Below, piece after piece: positions 12,040-23,878 of a stretch of DNA of 64,000 nt; within the stretch, counting starts at the first letter, position 1, and the number at the start of each line of letters is the position of its first letter. The notes beneath the pieces were generated by a model. That model had not been told where the DNA came from. It searched no databases and saw nothing but the letters and a program-made list of their open reading frames with translations. Source of the stretch: Mesaphorura yosii (Eukaryota; Arthropoda; Collembola; Poduromorpha; Tullbergiidae); NCBI GenBank assembly GCA_009869945.1, contig WIXG01000297.1:1-64000 (forward strand), read 5' to 3'. The position numbers were made by a program, and so were the translations under genes.

Positions 12040-13295
12040 TTATATTTTCCACTCCACCGAAATAATTAGATCAATCGTGCTTTGCACCAGGAAATTAAAG
12101 CATTTTGGTATCCCGCTTCGTCTGAACTCGATCGCGTTCCCATGAATTCTTACTGAAATCGGGAGGGCAGCCATCCACCTTGACTTTGTCCTCCGCCCTC
12201 GCCCTCGCCCGTGTCCGCCATGTCCGCATCTTTTCCGAGTCTGGTCGATGACTTTCTGGCTGACCGTATGAATGCTCGTCATTTGATCGAGTCCCACGCT
12301 CTGAATGGCGACGAGAACTGTGGTGAGCCCTCCACAAAACGTTAGCAGGAAAGGATTGGCGGAGTTGGCGTACTTGACGAGCACGGCCACGAGCATCATG
12401 ACCATCAGCGACATGACGGATATGCTGGCTGTTAAGCAGATGTCTACGAATGCAGAGTGCGCGCGATGGTTCAAAAGCGACAGCGAGTTGTACGCTAGCC
12501 AACTGCAAGACCGCGATCGTTTATCGGACTTGCCATTGCAATCGCCATCGATGATGGCCTGAAGGCGTAGCTTCGCCATTGTTGCAAACTTGTCGAGCAC
12601 AATCAAATTGAAGGCGATGCCAGCCGCTGAGTTGAGATTCTGGTAGGACTCGCAAATGGCGAGCAGGAGCACAAAGCCGAAATTGTTGGTGTCGAGTGTT
12701 GGGAATTGTATAAGAAGGTTCTTGGGGTGCGAAGAATTTCCTATCAGCATGAAGACTGATGCGGACGCCATCATCTGAAGGGAAAATCGCGTCAGGACGA
12801 TCGTCGACCGTTTGGTCACGCCTGGCCGTTCGCCTACTGTGCACAATTCAGAAATTACGCATAAGTTTGAGGAGTGGATTTTATGTACTAATCTTTTGAC
12901 TCACTGTTCAGCTGCGTTCCCATCTTAAGCACGTTGTTTGTGGTCGAAATAACTTCGTCCAGCTTGAGCAAATTATTGAATACGAAGCAATACATGAGGA
13001 AAGAGGCGGACATGACGTACAGATGGACCACAGCGTGGAAGGCGCTCAGTTGACTCCACACCGAGATGAAGTAGCCAGTCTTGAAAGCTCTGTAGCAGAG
13101 GTCCAGGCCGATGTTCAAATACCAAAGCCACTTGTCGCGTTTTGTCATGTAAATACCGTCCTTGACCGAATTCCACGAGAATGGCATACTTTTGAGAATG
13201 TGGCCATAAGCGAGGACTACCCTTAAAGGGTCCGCGTGCTGACTTCGGGGAGCCTGGCCGAATTTAGCAAGAATTTGGTTTGGGATGGACATCAT
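12040..13295 (-). CDS. Gustatory-like receptor, minus-strand family
   Basis: Probable seven-TM chemoreceptor of a different subfamily from the plus-strand copies. Exons 13295-12905 and 12836-12040 are joined across a 68-bp intron (GTGAGTC..CACAG, phase 1), giving 395 aa. The N-terminal half has MPFSWNSVKDGIYM followed by helices around LWYLNIGLDLCY and FHAVVHLYVMSASFLMYCFVF. The second exon has FGFVLLLAICES, a long helix at VDICLTASISVMSLMVMM and FLLTFCGGLTTVLVAIQSV. It ends with a charged linker and the receptor-like tail LPISVRIHGNAIEF..STIDLIISV. That final pattern is typical of divergent arthropod gustatory receptors. The start is the double ATG at 13295-13290; an upstream in-frame extension lacks a better start. 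Confidence 0.7.
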
Positions 13296-14317
13296 GGCGA
13301 TGTCGCTCTGGCTGCAAATTAACTTGAAAGTCAGAAACGGGCAGTGCAAGGAAAAGGACGAAACATGCCTCTTCTGATGCAGTATTAACAAAATTGATTA
13401 GAAGTCATTGGGTCGTGTCAACAGTAAACAAGACTCGAGACTCTTGACTTTGAGTTCTTTTTTCATAAAATAACTTCCTGACTTTCTTAACAGAAATTCC
13501 AAGGTCCAATGCTTCTAGTGTATTGCCAGCAACTCTGGCGTATTAACCATTAAACTTTCAGAATATCTCAATTTGTTCAAACAATAACATTCTGAATCAA
13601 TAATCAAAACGTGTATCTCAATTTGTAATTCATGATTGCTTCTAGAAATAAATGGTTGCTTTTGTGGAAAGTTTTATAACGTGCCATTGGCATTGCCATT
13701 TCTGTTCGCGACTACGCGACGTTGTTGTTTTCACGGAGGTACAGTAAATAAGTGATTCATTTAAGTGAGTGATTTCCTACACGAGGTACAACTCCAATTA
13801 ATTGAAGACCAGGATAGATTCAAAGTCAACAGTCATTTAGTTTAGTAGCAATTGGTTGTTTACTTGTCCGAACGACGACGACCGAAGCTCAATTCAATCA
13901 TGTCCAATTGCCAAATCAGCTAAATTAGCTTCGTTTTAACTCGAGTTTAATGAGATCACGGCATGTCTGGTGTAGTACTCGAAATTAAAGTATGCTAATC
14001 AGCATAATTAAATGTTCTTGCTGTAAAAAATTCCATGCATCATATATCATGCTAATGCGAGTTCTGCCTTTTAACAAAACTGCTGCTAATTAAGTACTCA
14101 AAATTAATGCAGCCCCTGCTTAGTGAATGTGAATGTCAACAATACTAACCAGATTAATGACTCAAGGTATGATTAGCCAGTGTGACTGTGATCAATTTAA
14201 GCTCGTCAACTGGCTCTGACGTGATTGGCGAGTATCCATTTAAAGAAGCGATGGAGGAAACGCCGTCATCATTTTTTCAGAACATTACCTGAAAGTAACG
14301 ACGATTAACTTCTCGAA
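13296..14317. other. Intergenic, divergent promoters
   Basis: No coding exon recognised. The DNA separates the minus-strand receptor from the knottin gene. A TATA-like tttaaag near 14240 and a TCATT near 14268 have about the right spacing to serve the knottin gene. Confidence 0.4.
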
Positions 14318-14785
14318 ATGGCTGCCAAACTCAGGTTCGGGGTCTTGTTTTTGGTCGGGGCCGTCGTGCTGCTGAATTTCAGCCAGCCTGCCACGGGAAT
14401 TACCTTAAATATCGACCCATTTGTGAGTACTCCACGATATACTTGTGTCTTACCCGCTTACTTGTGGCTATGGCTTGTTTATGCACAGGGTGTCGGAGTA
14501 GCTGGAAACGTATTCGGCCGTCAGTGCACTCAAGTAGGCCAGTCATGCAGGTGGAATTCAGACTGCTGCTCCAACGACTGCACTTTCTCGAAATGCCGTG
14601 GAAGCGCTACGCAATGTGCCAACATTGGCCAGGCTTGCTCTTGGGACCGTGAATGCTGCTCTGGCGATTGTGCGATGCGCAAATGTAGGGGCTCTGCGGC
14701 ACAATGTGCCTGGACCGGGGACGCGTGCACTTGGGACAGAGAATGCTGCTCGAAGAGATGCAGCTTTAGGAAATGCGCTCGTTGA
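14318..14785 (+). CDS. Secreted triple-knottin (ICK) peptide
   Basis: Small secreted disulfide-rich protein. Exons 14318-14422 and 14489-14785 (phase 0) give 133 aa. Residues 1-27 form a signal peptide (FLVGAVVLLNF, then ATG). Three tandem repeats of about 30 residues follow, each with the inhibitor-cystine-knot spacing C-x6-C-x5/6-CC-x4-C-x4-C: CTQVGQSCRW..DCC, CANIGQACSWDRECC, CAWTGDACTWDRECC. The 66-bp intron (GTGAGT..ATGCACAG) has no stop and stays in frame, so retention would insert 22 mostly hydrophobic residues. A poly(A) signal AATAAA lies at 14819. Knottins of this kind serve as antimicrobials, protease or amylase inhibitors, or channel ligands; the sequence does not show which applies here. 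Confidence 0.8.
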   Translation: MAAKLRFGVLFLVGAVVLLNFSQPATGITLNIDPFVSTPRYTCVLPAYLWLWLVYAQGVGVAGNVFGRQCTQVGQSCRWNSDCCSNDCTFSKCRGSATQCANIGQACSWDRECCSGDCAMRKCRGSAAQCAWTGDACTWDRECCSKRCSFRKCAR

Positions 14786-15261
14786 ATAATTGTACTGTGC
14801 TCAAATTCAAAGCAGTGAAATAAATACGAAATGTGCATTAGCATTTGCATTATCCTGAAAGTACCCCACGCGATCATGAATTGAAGAAGCTTTCTTATAT
14901 TTTAGCAGACCATTTAACCCTCCGACTCTCGTGAGTTCTTTTCAGCAATTTTTAGTTTATTTTAGGAAACCCCGTTAACTTTGGCTTTTAGTGTTGATTT
15001 AGTGACCTTTATCAGTTACCATCACCACATCTCTGACGTCTCTGAACATCGCTTGCCGTATCTCTCATCCGTTGATCCCGATTTCGACATCGAAAGCCCA
15101 TCGAATATCAAATTATTTCAACTATAAAGTTCTTAGCACATTGTGGATAACGAAGCCAAGTTCTAATACAACACAAAATAATTAGATTCGAAGCATCGAT
15201 AACATTAGCACGCACGATCTAATCGCACGTTTCAGACAACGAACACATACGTAAGCCAAAA
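14786..15261. other. Short intergenic stretch with poly(A) signal
   Basis: Contains the AATAAA (14819-14824) ending the knottin gene and the upstream region of the first TPR gene. Nothing else is recognised. Confidence 0.5.
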
Positions 15262-17388
15262 ATGATGAAAGGAGTCGCCCCGCTCCGCCGACCGTCAACG
15301 ACTCTCCGCAACTTGAATCCACCCGTATCAATACACGATCTTGACGCACTAGAGACACACAAAAATTGGTTTCGGACATTGTCCCTTCAAATTTTGGAAG
15401 TAGATACGGAGAAGAAATTGAATAAAGCCGTTGAATGGTTTGCTGATGAGATGGGTGAACTCAAGGAAATTCCGCTCGTGGTGATTGGTCACAATTTCTA
15501 CACGTTTTTTCTTCAGAATTTGCTTGGGAAAAGAAATTATGCATGGTGGACGCTCGATTATTTGGGCATTATCCTGGAGGATGTCATCACTGACCAGAAC
15601 TTGAGCCAAGAATCCGTTCAAGCTTTACAGTATTTGTTGGTTTGTGAGAAAGCAGCGCTTTCTTATCAATCCGATAAAAAGGATGGAGCTGAGCAATATT
15701 TGGATGAAATGCGAGCCATGTTCACTCCAAATTTGCACTCAGCAAAGGCTCGTGCCGCAATCTTGTGTATGATGGGCCAATTTGCAGGGAAATGTGATAA
15801 GGAGGCCAGAATTCATCTGCTTCGAGAAGTGAGTCACATTCCAGTCGAACAGTTGGAGATTTTCAAGTAACCTTCTAATTCATTACTTTACAGGCCATCC
15901 ACCTTGATCCAGACAATTGGCAGTTGCAACTGTGCTTGTACCGAGCATTCCGTTCTTATCGCCGTGAATTTGCGTGGGAATCAGCACCTTATGATGAAGA
16001 AGTGTCCGCATGTTGGAAAGGTGTTGAGTTATTCCACAGATTGCAAACGTCGTCTTCGACTGGAGGACTGGACGCCAGTGTCCACCTTTCATTAGCAACA
16101 CTTTTAGAGGAAATCATTTTGGCTGAGAAACGTGGAGTTGTTTACAATTTGCTGGACGGGATTTCCATTGAAGAGTGTTTGCTCTCAAGTGCAAGGTAAT
16201 ACTTGTATTAAGGACTAAGGCACCTATCTGACATGTTTTCTCTAATATTCACTTGGTCGCTAATTGATTTTGTTCATGATTAACAGGAAGGCTGCAGAAC
16301 TGACTCCAAATTGCATTGCGACACAAGTCAGATATGCCGACGTCTTTTCACATGGACCCACATTCAATCTTATTGAGTCAGAGGAGCAGTACAAATACTG
16401 CCTCAAGAAATGGCCGAACAAATCGCGAGTTTCGCATAAAGCTGGCAAATTTTATGCCCAGCACGTGAGTTATAATTTATGAGTTCAGAGTTTACTGCTA
16501 TCTCGTTTCCATTCTTTGTTCTAAGCTCTTGTTGTCTCTGGACAGACTGAGAACATCCAGCATGGCCTTAACCTACTGCGTAAAGGCATCGAATTAGACA
16601 GGGACAATTTCCCCTGTTGGGCCGATTACGTGCGTTACAAAACACAGGCCATCGAAGGTCCTGAAGAACGGGACTCGCTCATTTCCATGCTGGACTCCGG
16701 CATTGCAAATTTCGAGAGAAATCAGAAACAAGTGTTCAAACTCAAATTACTCCATGCGAAGGGCACCATTTTGTGGCATCTTGAGCGCAAGGAGGAGGCA
16801 ATTAACTGTTGGGTTGATGTATTTGAATGTGAACTCCAATCGGGCGTAGTATCGCTAATGGTAATTTAACGTGGTTCTTATTTATCCTTGCTCATCTTTG
16901 GGCATTTAAATTCCAATCTGAATTTTTTCCTGCAGCACGAAATGAAATCGATTTTGATGCTCAAAATTCGCGTAGATTTTACGCAACTGTTGCAAGCGAT
17001 GGAAGAATTCAAGACCAAAAATGCGAGTGAGGCTGATGAATCCCGAATGAGCGCCATTAATCAACTCTCAGATATGCTAAGTCGAGAAATTGCAGCCAAC
17101 GGAACCGGAAGGCGTGAACGAGCCCGCTTGCCTTCTGCTGCTGACATGGACAATAATTGGAGGACTGGAAACGGAGGAATAAGTGAACAGGATCAGCTCG
17201 AAGCAGATGCTAGCAGCCAGAATCAGCTGAACGGCAATGAAAATCCGTTCGGCCGGTTCAGGGTTCAAGAGATCACAACCACTAGACGGGAAAGAAATCT
17301 GAGATGCTTCCCACAAATGAAATCTGTTCGCAGCAGCAATCGTAAATTCGCAGCGTCAAATTTGGATGACAACTGGAGGAAATCATAG
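15262..17388 (+). CDS. TPR/IFIT-like helical-repeat protein, copy 1
   Basis: Likely cytosolic scaffold or RNA/protein-binding protein built of tetratricopeptide-like helix pairs; the actual role is unknown. Exons 15262-15828, 15894-16195, 16287-16464, 16546-16860 and 16936-17388 give 604 aa, with clean splice sites throughout. Repeat-like helices include AIHLDPDNWQLQLCLYRAF, AAELTPNCIATQVRYA, KAGKFYAQH with GLNLLRKGIELDRDNF, and AKGTILWHLERKEEAINCW. The alternation of these with longer helices recalls vertebrate IFIT proteins. The last exon is low-complexity and polar and carries two DxxWR motifs, MDNNWRTG and, at the very C terminus, LDDNWRKS. Its tandem partner at 18279 has the same intron positions for the first four introns and the same ending. 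Resemblance to IFIT is by layout, not a firm family assignment. Confidence 0.7.
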
Positions 17389-18278
17389 TTATAGTAGTTA
17401 CTCCGTTGAACTCTCACGACGACCTGCTATCCAAATTAAGCTTGCAATATTAAACTACATTTTTTTGCTATCGTTTTCATATTTCTCGCTGGCTCGCGCT
17501 CGCTCGTCGTTCTTGACGTTTTCGATTTTCCACCTGTTTAATTTTTAACTGTGTTTTGAAACCTTCTACCAGGTTCTATTTCTAAACGGACTGAGTTTTA
17601 GTTGAGTTTTGACTTTTCCTACGTTGTAAAATATTTGAGACATGCGTCTTACCGTACGCGTACTTTAATAAACGTTAAGATTTTCATCCTTTTAATATCC
17701 TCATCAGCGTTTTTGATTCATTGGATTGTTGTACAGTATGGAGTAGATAGTCAAATACCTGATACCTGCATTTATGGTTTACCGTTAAAGAGTCATAATT
17801 CAAACATTTGATGCGGCATGGAGATTACGATTTACGAACTCGAACGAGTCCAGTCTCCAACCAGGACGCTTTTTGTATGCAAATGCAAGCTGCGTCGCTG
17901 CGAGGCGCGTCCGTGTAGCTTCTATTACGTTGTATCTTTCTTCTGTGGTTGTTAACTGTTAAGTTTTTTAGGATTTTATGTTTTAGACGAATTTCATTAA
18001 CGTATGCGATTACGATTACTAATTATTATCCAGTGATCGGTTATCATCAGCAGCAGCAGAGTGGCTGAGACAGCCGCGGTTCGTCAAGCAAGGAGAAGAC
18101 ATACCTCAATAACTGTTGATTGCTGATATTTAATCTTGTTTTGGCTGAGCGCAAGCAAGATCTGCAAACAAGTAAGTATTAGTGTAAAAGTGTAATCAAT
18201 TGTCAGTTATCGAGCTCCTAGTTTTTGGCGTGTGTGAACCAAAGCTAATGAAGAATACTCCTTGGCATATTTACAAGT
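17389..18278. other. Spacer between the tandem TPR genes
   Basis: No coding exon seen. The stretch includes a small cagcagcag run near 18048 and the probable promoter and 5' untranslated exon of the second TPR gene. Confidence 0.4.
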
Positions 18279-20642
18279 ATGCAGGTCGGAGTGCCACCCC
18301 CGGAGCGCCGGTATGCCACTACTTTTACCTTTGAACCGCCCAAATCAATAGAGGGACTAGATGGAATCGAAGGTCACTTTAATTGGTTCATGAGCCGGAA
18401 GTATGACCTCCACGCACTGGAAATCAAAACTGAGAAAAAACTCAAGGCAATATCAGATTGGTTTGACCATCTTGGGGAACTAGATGCACTTCCTCTTTCT
18501 CGTGTTGGCAAACATTTCTTCAAGTCTTTTCTGGAGCAGGTAGTTGGAGAGCCAAGCGATGCATGGATGACACTGGATACCACCGCAATTGTCATCCAAA
18601 GTTTGCAAGATATCCTCAGCGAAGAGGCCTTTCAAATTCTGAATTACTTGCTGATTTGCGAAAAGGCAACATTCTCTTATCAAGCAAAGAATATGGAGGC
18701 GGCAGAGTACTACTTGAGCGAGATGAGACAATTGTTCACGCCGGAATTGTATTCAGAAAAAGCTCGTGCGACCATCTTGTATTTGCTGGGCCACTTTGTT
18801 GCATCTGAGAAGGAAGCAAGAATTCACTTCTGTCGTGAAGTAAGTCATTTATCAGGGTCAATTTTTGTGCAGCCGTAGCCATTGTATTTAGTTGATTTTC
18901 GTAATTATTTCAGGCTGTGGAGTTAGACCCAGGAAATTGGCAATTACAGTTGGCCTTGTACAGAGCACTTCGGTCCTATCGTCGTAAGTCGAATTGGGGT
19001 TGTGGACCTTACGTCGAGGAAGTGACCACTTGCCTGAAGGGTGTACAGTTGATCAACGAGTTGAATCCAACTTCCGACGGTCTGAGAGCATTGGCAAACA
19101 TTAATTTGACACACCTTTTGGAAGAAGTCTTCATTGCTGCTGGACGTGGAGCTGAATATAATCATCTTATACCAGGACTTCTACCAGTTGACGAGCGTTT
19201 GCTGTCTTCTTCGCGGTAACTGACTAAAATTATACTACTATGTCACTGGCATTGTCATTTCCCCTGCCCCTACTACGTTTGAAGTCTTATCGGGTCTTCC
19301 TAATCAGTTACAACGTAAAAATAGAGACGCAGCCGAATTAACTCCAACTTGTCTGTCCACACAAGTCAAATATGGAGATGTTCTATCACGATTTATCCGT
19401 GGCTCTGCTTCGAAGCTTGCTGAATGCGAAGAACAGTACAAGTATTGCTTGGCGACATGGCCGAAAGACTCACAAGTTTTTCACAAGGCTGGAAAGTTTT
19501 ATGCGCAGCACGTGAGTAGGAATTTATATTGTACTCTTCTACTTGCAAGTTTTATTTGGCCATTTGGCTAAATCTGTCTTATCTTCTTATATCCCCAGAC
19601 TCAAAGGACCGATTACGGTATTCAACTGTTATGCATCGGAATTGAACTGGAGGAAGACAACTTTCCATGTTGGATGGATTATTTGCGTCACAAAGTTAAA
19701 CATTTGTTGCTACGCGAAAACGAAAACATCGAAGAATTTGAAGAGTGGGAATTGCTTTTGGCCAAGTTGAAGGAAGGGATCGCCCATTTTGACTTGACAC
19801 ATAAGCCCGTATACAAACGAAAACTACTTCAAGCAAGGGGCGCGATTCTCTGGAAGCGTGGGTATACTTGCGAAGCACTTAATTCCTGGATTGATGCCTT
19901 TGAGATCGAGTTTAACCCGGAAAATTGGAAGGTAATTCAATTTACTCAATAGGCGAAGAGGATACCGGCAAGGAATGGTCGTGTATTTACGTTGTCTTTT
20001 CTTTTACTTTTAGAAGGACATGGCTTCAAGTTCAATATTTTCAGTCTACGTCAATTTTGGCAAAGTTCTGGGGGAATTGGAGAAAATGAAGGCCGCAGAA
20101 GGAATTCCGACCACACGTGCAGATGTTATGAATCAGCTCACCGAACTTCTGAAGGCAGGCAGAAAAGAACGCAATCGGAACTGGAACAATGACAGCAACG
20201 AAAACGTAGGAGGTCGTGGTAACCGGGGACAAGGCTATACAACGTGCGCTGCTGATAAGGATGGCGATTGGAGAAGACCTAGACCAAGAGCAAGCTCCAA
20301 CGATGTTGAAAACCTGAGCGACGCGTTTGTTTCATGGCGACTTGGTGAAGGCGCAGCTGCAGCTCGAGGAGACACGGCACAGAATTCTGATCACGCTCCT
20401 TATCCATTGAGCGGCAGCTGGAACGATAATGGAAACGGACAAAGTTCTGCGGCTCATGGAAAGCGTCGTGGCAATGACAATGACTCCACCACCGACAAAG
20501 GACGGTTCGTAATTCTTCTAAATGTTCTAAATACTTAATCAATTTCGATTGCGTAGTTCATTCTTGAATCTTGATTGGAACTTTTTATTGCAGTATTCGT
20601 AAGACAAGCGAATCGGATTTCGACGACAATTGGCGGAAGTAA
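18279..20642 (+). CDS. TPR/IFIT-like helical-repeat protein, copy 2
   Basis: Tandem paralogue of the gene at 15262. Exons 18279-18839, 18914-19215, 19325-19511, 19599-19931, 20014-20504 and 20594-20642 give 640 aa. Conserved blocks are AVELDPGNWQLQLALYRAL, AAELTPTCLSTQVKYGDV, YKYCLATWPKDSQVFHKAGKF (given here in part) and DNFPCWMDYL. The last intron uses a weak donor (GTTCGT); phase forces this choice, since the nearby GTAATT would give an immediate stop. The tiny last exon supplies only the end of the protein, ESDFDDNWRK. An earlier DKDGDWRRP matches the DxxWR motif of copy 1. The tail is long, polar, Asn- and Gly-rich, and more diverged than the helical body, yet the DxxWR motifs are kept, which suggests a conserved docking peptide. 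Confidence 0.7.
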
Positions 20643-21442
20643 TCGCTCCATGCCTTCACTTTTAGTGACTGCTGATTCAAGATTTACTGAGAAGAGGAGG
20701 AACTGATTACCGTAAAATCCATTTTACTACGGCAGCCGTTGTATTGTTTCAATACCTCAAATTCGGCGTGATCACAGCAAAATAGAGCGACATGCCAGTG
20801 TATTTAAACTCGTAAACCCGTACTGATAAATTTGTGATGGTTGCAGAATATTTCTCAGTGTTTCTGATCGTTCTTGATCATTCGTTTCATTTTTGTTAAA
20901 GAAACAACACTCGACTTCCTAATTCCTGCCAACCAGACTGACTGAATTTATTGTCAAGTCGTTGACGTTTCGTTATTGTTTGTTTTCTTTTCGAGACTTC
21001 GATTCTGTAAATATTCTAGGCATACAATAAATTACGCTAGACTTATAGTTTATAGACTTATTTTCTTGTTCTCGTTTAATGAATTCCAACTCCAAATGAA
21101 GTTGGTACTACTGGAAGTTTTATGTTTATCACGATCGAACCAAACAAAGGTGGATCCGGCCGTGAGACTTGAGAATCCTCGCGTCTCTGGAGATCCATAC
21201 ACTAACGCGCCATTTCATAGCTGATGATCTTCCCCGGCTTAACATATGGCGAAAAATAAGAAAGTTTGCTGGAGCTGATTTGACATTTGATACGAGGAAT
21301 CTGTGATTCATTTCAGTTGGTCAGTTCGAGAGTGAAAAGCGGACAGCATACTTAGGTACACTAAGCAAATCAGTTGTTGGAAGGAACATGAATCTAAGTA
21401 TTTTATTTTTCGATTTTACCTAAGGTCGTTCATTGACTAAAA
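20643..21442. other. Intergenic before the methyltransferase gene
   Basis: No coding exon recognised. Should hold the 3' end of TPR copy 2 and the 5' region of the methyltransferase gene. Confidence 0.4.
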
Positions 21443-22282
21443 ATGACTACCCAAAATCTGGACACGCCACAGCCAGAAAATGACGTCAAGTACTGGGCAA
21501 ACCGATGGGAAGAAAACAAAACGGGCTGGCATCTTAATGAGGTCAATCCGCTGCTAATCAAATTTATAGGCGCGCTCGCTGAAACTGAAGACTGCTCGAA
21601 GGCCGGAGTCGGAGAAGGCAAAATTGTCTTCGTACCTTTGTGTGGGAAATCAAAGGATGTGGCTTATCTGCTCAGCTTGGGCTTTCGCGTCTTCGGCATC
21701 GAAGGAGTTAAAGAACCCATTCTGGCATTAGCGGAAGAAGCTGGACTAACCTTGCAATTTAACGAAACTGAGTCAACCTATTCTACACCTGACAATAAGC
21801 TTGTGATTTATTGTGGAGACTATTTCAAATGCCCAGTGCAAAAATGGGGCCCATTCGATTGCGTCTGGGATCGGGGGTCGTTTATCGCAATGGAGTATGC
21901 TTCCAGAAGGCCGTACATTGAAGTCATGAAACGGAGTGTGAGGGACGCAAATGGAAAATGTAAGACACAGTCTTAATCTTAAACAAGGATTTCTGTACCT
22001 TATTTTCGCTAGAAGTCAGCTAGATAATAAGTTCTTTATTACATTGCAGACATCAACTTTCGGTATTTGATGGAGACAATCTGCTACAACAAAACATTGT
22101 TCCCTGGACCGCCACGGTCCGTGGATTCCGATGACATGGCCGAATTCTACGGGGACTGGACTGATTACGAAGCCTTGTACACTGAAGTAGTATCAGAAAC
22201 GAGTGGTGTACGCCGGAATGTGGGCGACGATGTCCAGGCGAATGTTTACTTACTCAAGCCAAAGGAATCCAGCCACCAGTGA
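21443..22282 (+). CDS. Tpmt: Thiopurine S-methyltransferase family enzyme
   Basis: SAM-dependent small-molecule methyltransferase, cytosolic. Exons 21443-21959 and 22050-22282 (phase 1 intron GTAAGAC..TTGCAG) give 249 aa, near the usual 245. The family's opening block is present: YWANRWEENKTGWH..NPLL. Next come the SAM-binding glycine region (FVPLCGKSKDVAYLLSLGF and FGIEGV) and the FDCVWDRGSFIAM motif. The C terminus has YNKTLFPGPP and ends with VYLLKPKE, as in the animal and bacterial enzymes. In vertebrates it S-methylates aromatic thiols; the natural substrate in arthropods is not settled. The start is the ATG directly before the conserved N-terminal region. Confidence 0.9.
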
Positions 22283-22852
22283 CGGAACGACGTTTATGTA
22301 TTTAACTCCATTAATATCATAAGTTGGCCAATAAACCCAGTCTCGCATGTATTGATTAACCACAGCACGTGTATCTGATGATTCCTCAATTAAGTAGTAA
22401 AGAAAGAGAAGGTAATTACGAGATTTAATGGTGGAAGATGAGTGTTCCAAAGTAGATTTTACCGAATGCAGATTTGGAGGAAGGTGGCTGGAATTCTCAA
22501 AAATGTTTACATACTATTTTAATAATTCGCACAAACCACAACCGCGATCCATATTATGAGTAAACTTTCCTTGATGATTCCAGAAATTAAGTATTAACCA
22601 GTTGATATGATTTTCATGAGCGGACGTATTTCGAGATATTGACTGATTGATTGATATTGATTGATATTACAAGTTAATTATCCAGTCACACAACCTGGAA
22701 CGCTAATAATAAGAGGCCTTTTGCGTCTGATTGCCAATCAGAAAGAGTATTTAAATGTAATTAGGGAGAAATTATGCCGAGTGGAGCCTGAATAATTTAA
22801 TATTGTCCAGCACTAGTTTGTCCAATTTGCTGTTCACTCGTAAAGAAAAACG
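22283..22852. other. Intergenic, no gene seen
   Basis: AT-rich, with gattgatt repeats near 22640. No exon recognised; exons 1 and 2 expected for the receptor relic that follows are absent. Confidence 0.4.
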
Positions 22853-23317
22853 TTGGAACTCGGCTCAGCAATCATTGAGATTCAGCAGGACATTTGTGCA
22901 AAATCAGCCATAAAGTCGATAAATATCGTCCCCGTCCAAAAAATGCTCTACTGCATCTTTTTTATGATTTCCATGCTCATAAGTACCAGAATGCAAACGG
23001 ACCATTCGTTTGAGTTGCTTATAATCGGTCGAGTGACTTTCTTCGCTGGGATATACTCTCTGCTGGTTCTCGCTGCAGCTGCCCAGATGATGTCCGAACT
23101 GTGGTCACTCTCCTCTGACTCCATTTGAAAGCTTCAGCATTAAACTGGGGCAAACTTGAACACAAACACGCGAGAATTAGTTCGTCGATGTACCAGATCA
23201 TTTATGGCGCTGAGGTTTGGCGTTGGCAGATTCTACTACATGGAACCGGAAGCGAAACTAACGTCGCTCAGTTTACTGATGACGGGCACCGGAAACTTGC
23301 TCATTGCGTTTAAGTAA
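22853..23317 (+). pseudogene. Gustatory-like receptor, lone third exon with two stops
   Basis: Matches exon 3 of the two receptors at 5.5 and 9.5 kb: NIVPVQKMLYCIFFM, FFAGIYSLLVLAAAAQMMSEL, WSLSSDS, then ALRFGVGRFYYMEPEAKLT and LLIAFK before TAA at 23315. The frame is continuous but broken by TGA at 23126, where the paralogue has Trp, and TAA at 23141. The first two exons are missing. It lies about 12 kb from the intact pair, beyond unrelated genes, so it is a dispersed, dead duplicate. Preservation of the frame either side of the stops suggests moderate age. Confidence 0.8.
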
Positions 23318-23494
23318 AAGTTCGTAGTCACCGTAGTCGTGCAAGTCCGCAGTGTAAAATTGGAATTCGATTACCAAAACATTGTTATAAGACAATTCAG
23401 CTTTTATTAACCACTAATAAGAGTTCTAAAGTTCTAGCTGTAATAAATAAGGTTGTACAAGCAAATGAATGCAAACTGAGCTGGTTTCTAGCGA

Positions 23495-23878
23495 TTATTC
23501 CCTGGCAGCGTAAGTCGTGGTGAAGAAACGCCGTCGGAACATGTCTGAGAGTCTGGACATCATGGTGGCAATGTACGGTCGCGCCATTCCCATCTTAATC
23601 ATCCCGGGCGGAGTGGGCATCTGGAGCTGAATGATGAACGGGCTCCGTCGTTCTCTCACAACTGTAACGACAGCAATTCACATTCGCAACTGTGGTACGC
23701 TACGCCGCTGATTCTGATCTAGCCAGACTGTGACGAACGAAATTCAGTTTTTAGCAGTTTAAGGTTTCTTACCACTTCGACCATCGACTCCTCCACTTAA
23801 CAATCCACAACAAGCAAATACTGCGCAGACGACCAGCAAAAGCAGGCTACTTCTACTGATTATTACGTTGACCTTCAT
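23495..23878 (-). CDS. Small secreted peptide precursor with dibasic sites
   Basis: Not recognised as a known family. Exons 23878-23773 and 23661-23495 (phase 1, GTAAGAAACC..TTACAG) give 90 aa. The protein opens with MKVN and a hydrophobic signal core, LLLLVVCAVFACCGLL, probably cleaved after GVDG. The second exon has two strong proprotein-convertase sites, VRERR-S and FRRR-F, bracketing a segment that begins SPFIIQLQMPTPPGM and ends RLSDMF. This is the architecture of a secreted peptide hormone or neuropeptide precursor. No cysteines occur in the released segment. Both exons are too short to stand out as long open frames, but the signal peptide, splice sites, phase and stop all agree. Confidence 0.6.
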
